From Triglochin maritima (taxonomy: Eukaryota; Streptophyta; Magnoliopsida; Alismatales; Juncaginaceae), in contig OY821788.1 in NCBI GenBank assembly GCA_963682175.1, positions 16,758,001 through 16,822,000 on the forward strand: a DNA stretch of 64,000 nt, read 5' to 3'. This document shows, piece after piece, positions 63,374 to 64,000 of the stretch; position 1 is the first letter of the stretch, and every line of letters begins with the position of its first letter. The translations under genes and the position numbers were made by a program. The notes under the pieces are model-generated. The model made no database searches, had not been told where the DNA came from, and worked only from the letters and a program-made list of their open reading frames with translations.

Positions 63374-64000
63374 TTCAATCTAAACAGAGGCAAAAATGAT
63401 AGTTATTATTGTAGAAAATAAATAAAATTTCAATTTAAAAGAATGTGTTCGTAGATGAGAAGATTCAGAGACATTAAGATGAGAAAAGAATGACTCAGAG
63501 GAGAAGAGATGAAGTCCTTAATCTAGCGTGGAATAAGGAAGGTTAGAAATCTAACTAAACAATCAAGCCAAAACAAACCTAAAGTCCACTATAGGTCCTT
63601 AGTAATAGACGACGCCTAACTTCGAGGTCCCACCGAGGACCACTAGTCTGTAGGAAATCAAGAACCCGGAGGTCCCTAATATCTCAGGGAGACTAGATGG
63701 GCAACGACGTTCAGGCCGAAACGGTCTTAAACATCGAGGACCACTAATCTATAGGAAATCAAGAACCCGGAGGTTCTTAAAATCTCAGGGAGACTAGATG
63801 GGCAACGACATTCAGGCCATAACGGTCTTAAACGGTTTCCTCTCCTTAATGCGTCCGAAAATCCTAGGGGCCAACGTCTAATTGATTTTATTAAGGTTCT
63901 TTTATTAAGTGGTTTCTGGGCCAAGGAAAGGGTGATGAAATCCCCCACCTCATCTCCTATAGGTGACTGCCCCCTAATGGTTTTTCATACCTTAATCTAA
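63374..64000 (-). other. CACTA4 leader shared with retrotransposon leaders
   Basis: No gene. It contains a 101-base tandem duplication (63634-63734 and 63735-63838) and the two blocks identical to element A (63606-63629 and 63919-63950). The frame 63727-63948 is chance. Confidence 0.8.

Larger units (their letters stand above)
61627..64000 (-). mobile_element. CACTA4, 3' part to window end
   Basis: The left terminus TACTACAGAAAATGGAATA (first C changed to T) sits in the K zinc-knuckle sequence. Then come a subterminal repeat array, C48 protease exons, the Transpos_assoc exon and the leader, all in minus orientation. The 5' end lies beyond 64000. The transposase core is deleted. Confidence 0.82.

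Noticed and set aside
1..64000. Host protein-coding gene, tRNA or rRNA
   Set aside because: All longer frames are accounted for by transposable elements; the tRNA-like matches are primer binding sites only.

Overview
The window is a repeat-only piece of a large plant nuclear genome, most likely a eudicot. I find no host gene, tRNA or rRNA. Almost every base belongs to transposable elements: Athila/Tat-like Ty3-gypsy LTR retrotransposons with a tRNA-Asp primer site, CACTA (En/Spm) DNA transposons, L1-type plant LINEs, a TRIM element and solo LTRs. They are nested up to five deep. Element letters (A to M, CACTA1 to CACTA4) are my own labels.

Layout from left to right. 1-3972 is the 5' end of minus-strand retrotransposon A, which sits in the gag of plus-strand element B (3973-8946). 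B sits in the LTR remnant E (8947-9395), and E sits in the second gene of CACTA1 (minus, 9396-29469). CACTA1 also carries element D (plus, 11829-27531). D's gag holds a degenerate LINE (F, minus, 14644-22974), and F's ORF1 holds a solo LTR (18772-21002). 29473-31275 and 46790-46987 are two parts of an old element I, split by CACTA2 (plus, 31276-46789, 3-bp TSD ACT). CACTA2 contains a SIRE-like LTR element H (33457-45886, TSD TGTAG). H contains an LTR fragment L and a TRIM element M (35630-44656, TSD TCCTC). M contains the youngest and best preserved element C (minus, 35640-44131, TSD CGTCC). Right of this lie CACTA3 (46988-48566), several LTR and CACTA fragments (48567-51053), and element K (minus, 51054-61626). 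K is split by a nearly intact LINE G (plus, 51172-57828) and is cut on the right by CACTA4 (minus, 61627 to the window end).

Protein content. Element C has one open gag-protease frame of about 1032 codons and no reverse transcriptase or integrase, so it is a gag-only non-autonomous element. LINE G has open ORF1 (nucleic-acid binding, CCHC knuckle) and ORF2 (endonuclease, reverse transcriptase, zinc finger). The other genes are broken. The CACTA copies retain pieces of TNP2-type transposase and a Ulp1-like C48 cysteine protease.

Most noteworthy observations: (1) the leader between primer site and gag of the retrotransposons is the same sequence as the 5' leader of the CACTA transposase gene; (2) a stem with a GNRA tetraloop recurs about 120-140 bases before the polypurine tract in five retrotransposon copies; (3) the LTR promoters carry a plant snRNA-type upstream element a constant 31-32 bp from the TATA box; (4) a perfect 18-bp palindrome lies upstream of that promoter and varies in copy number between the two LTRs of one element.
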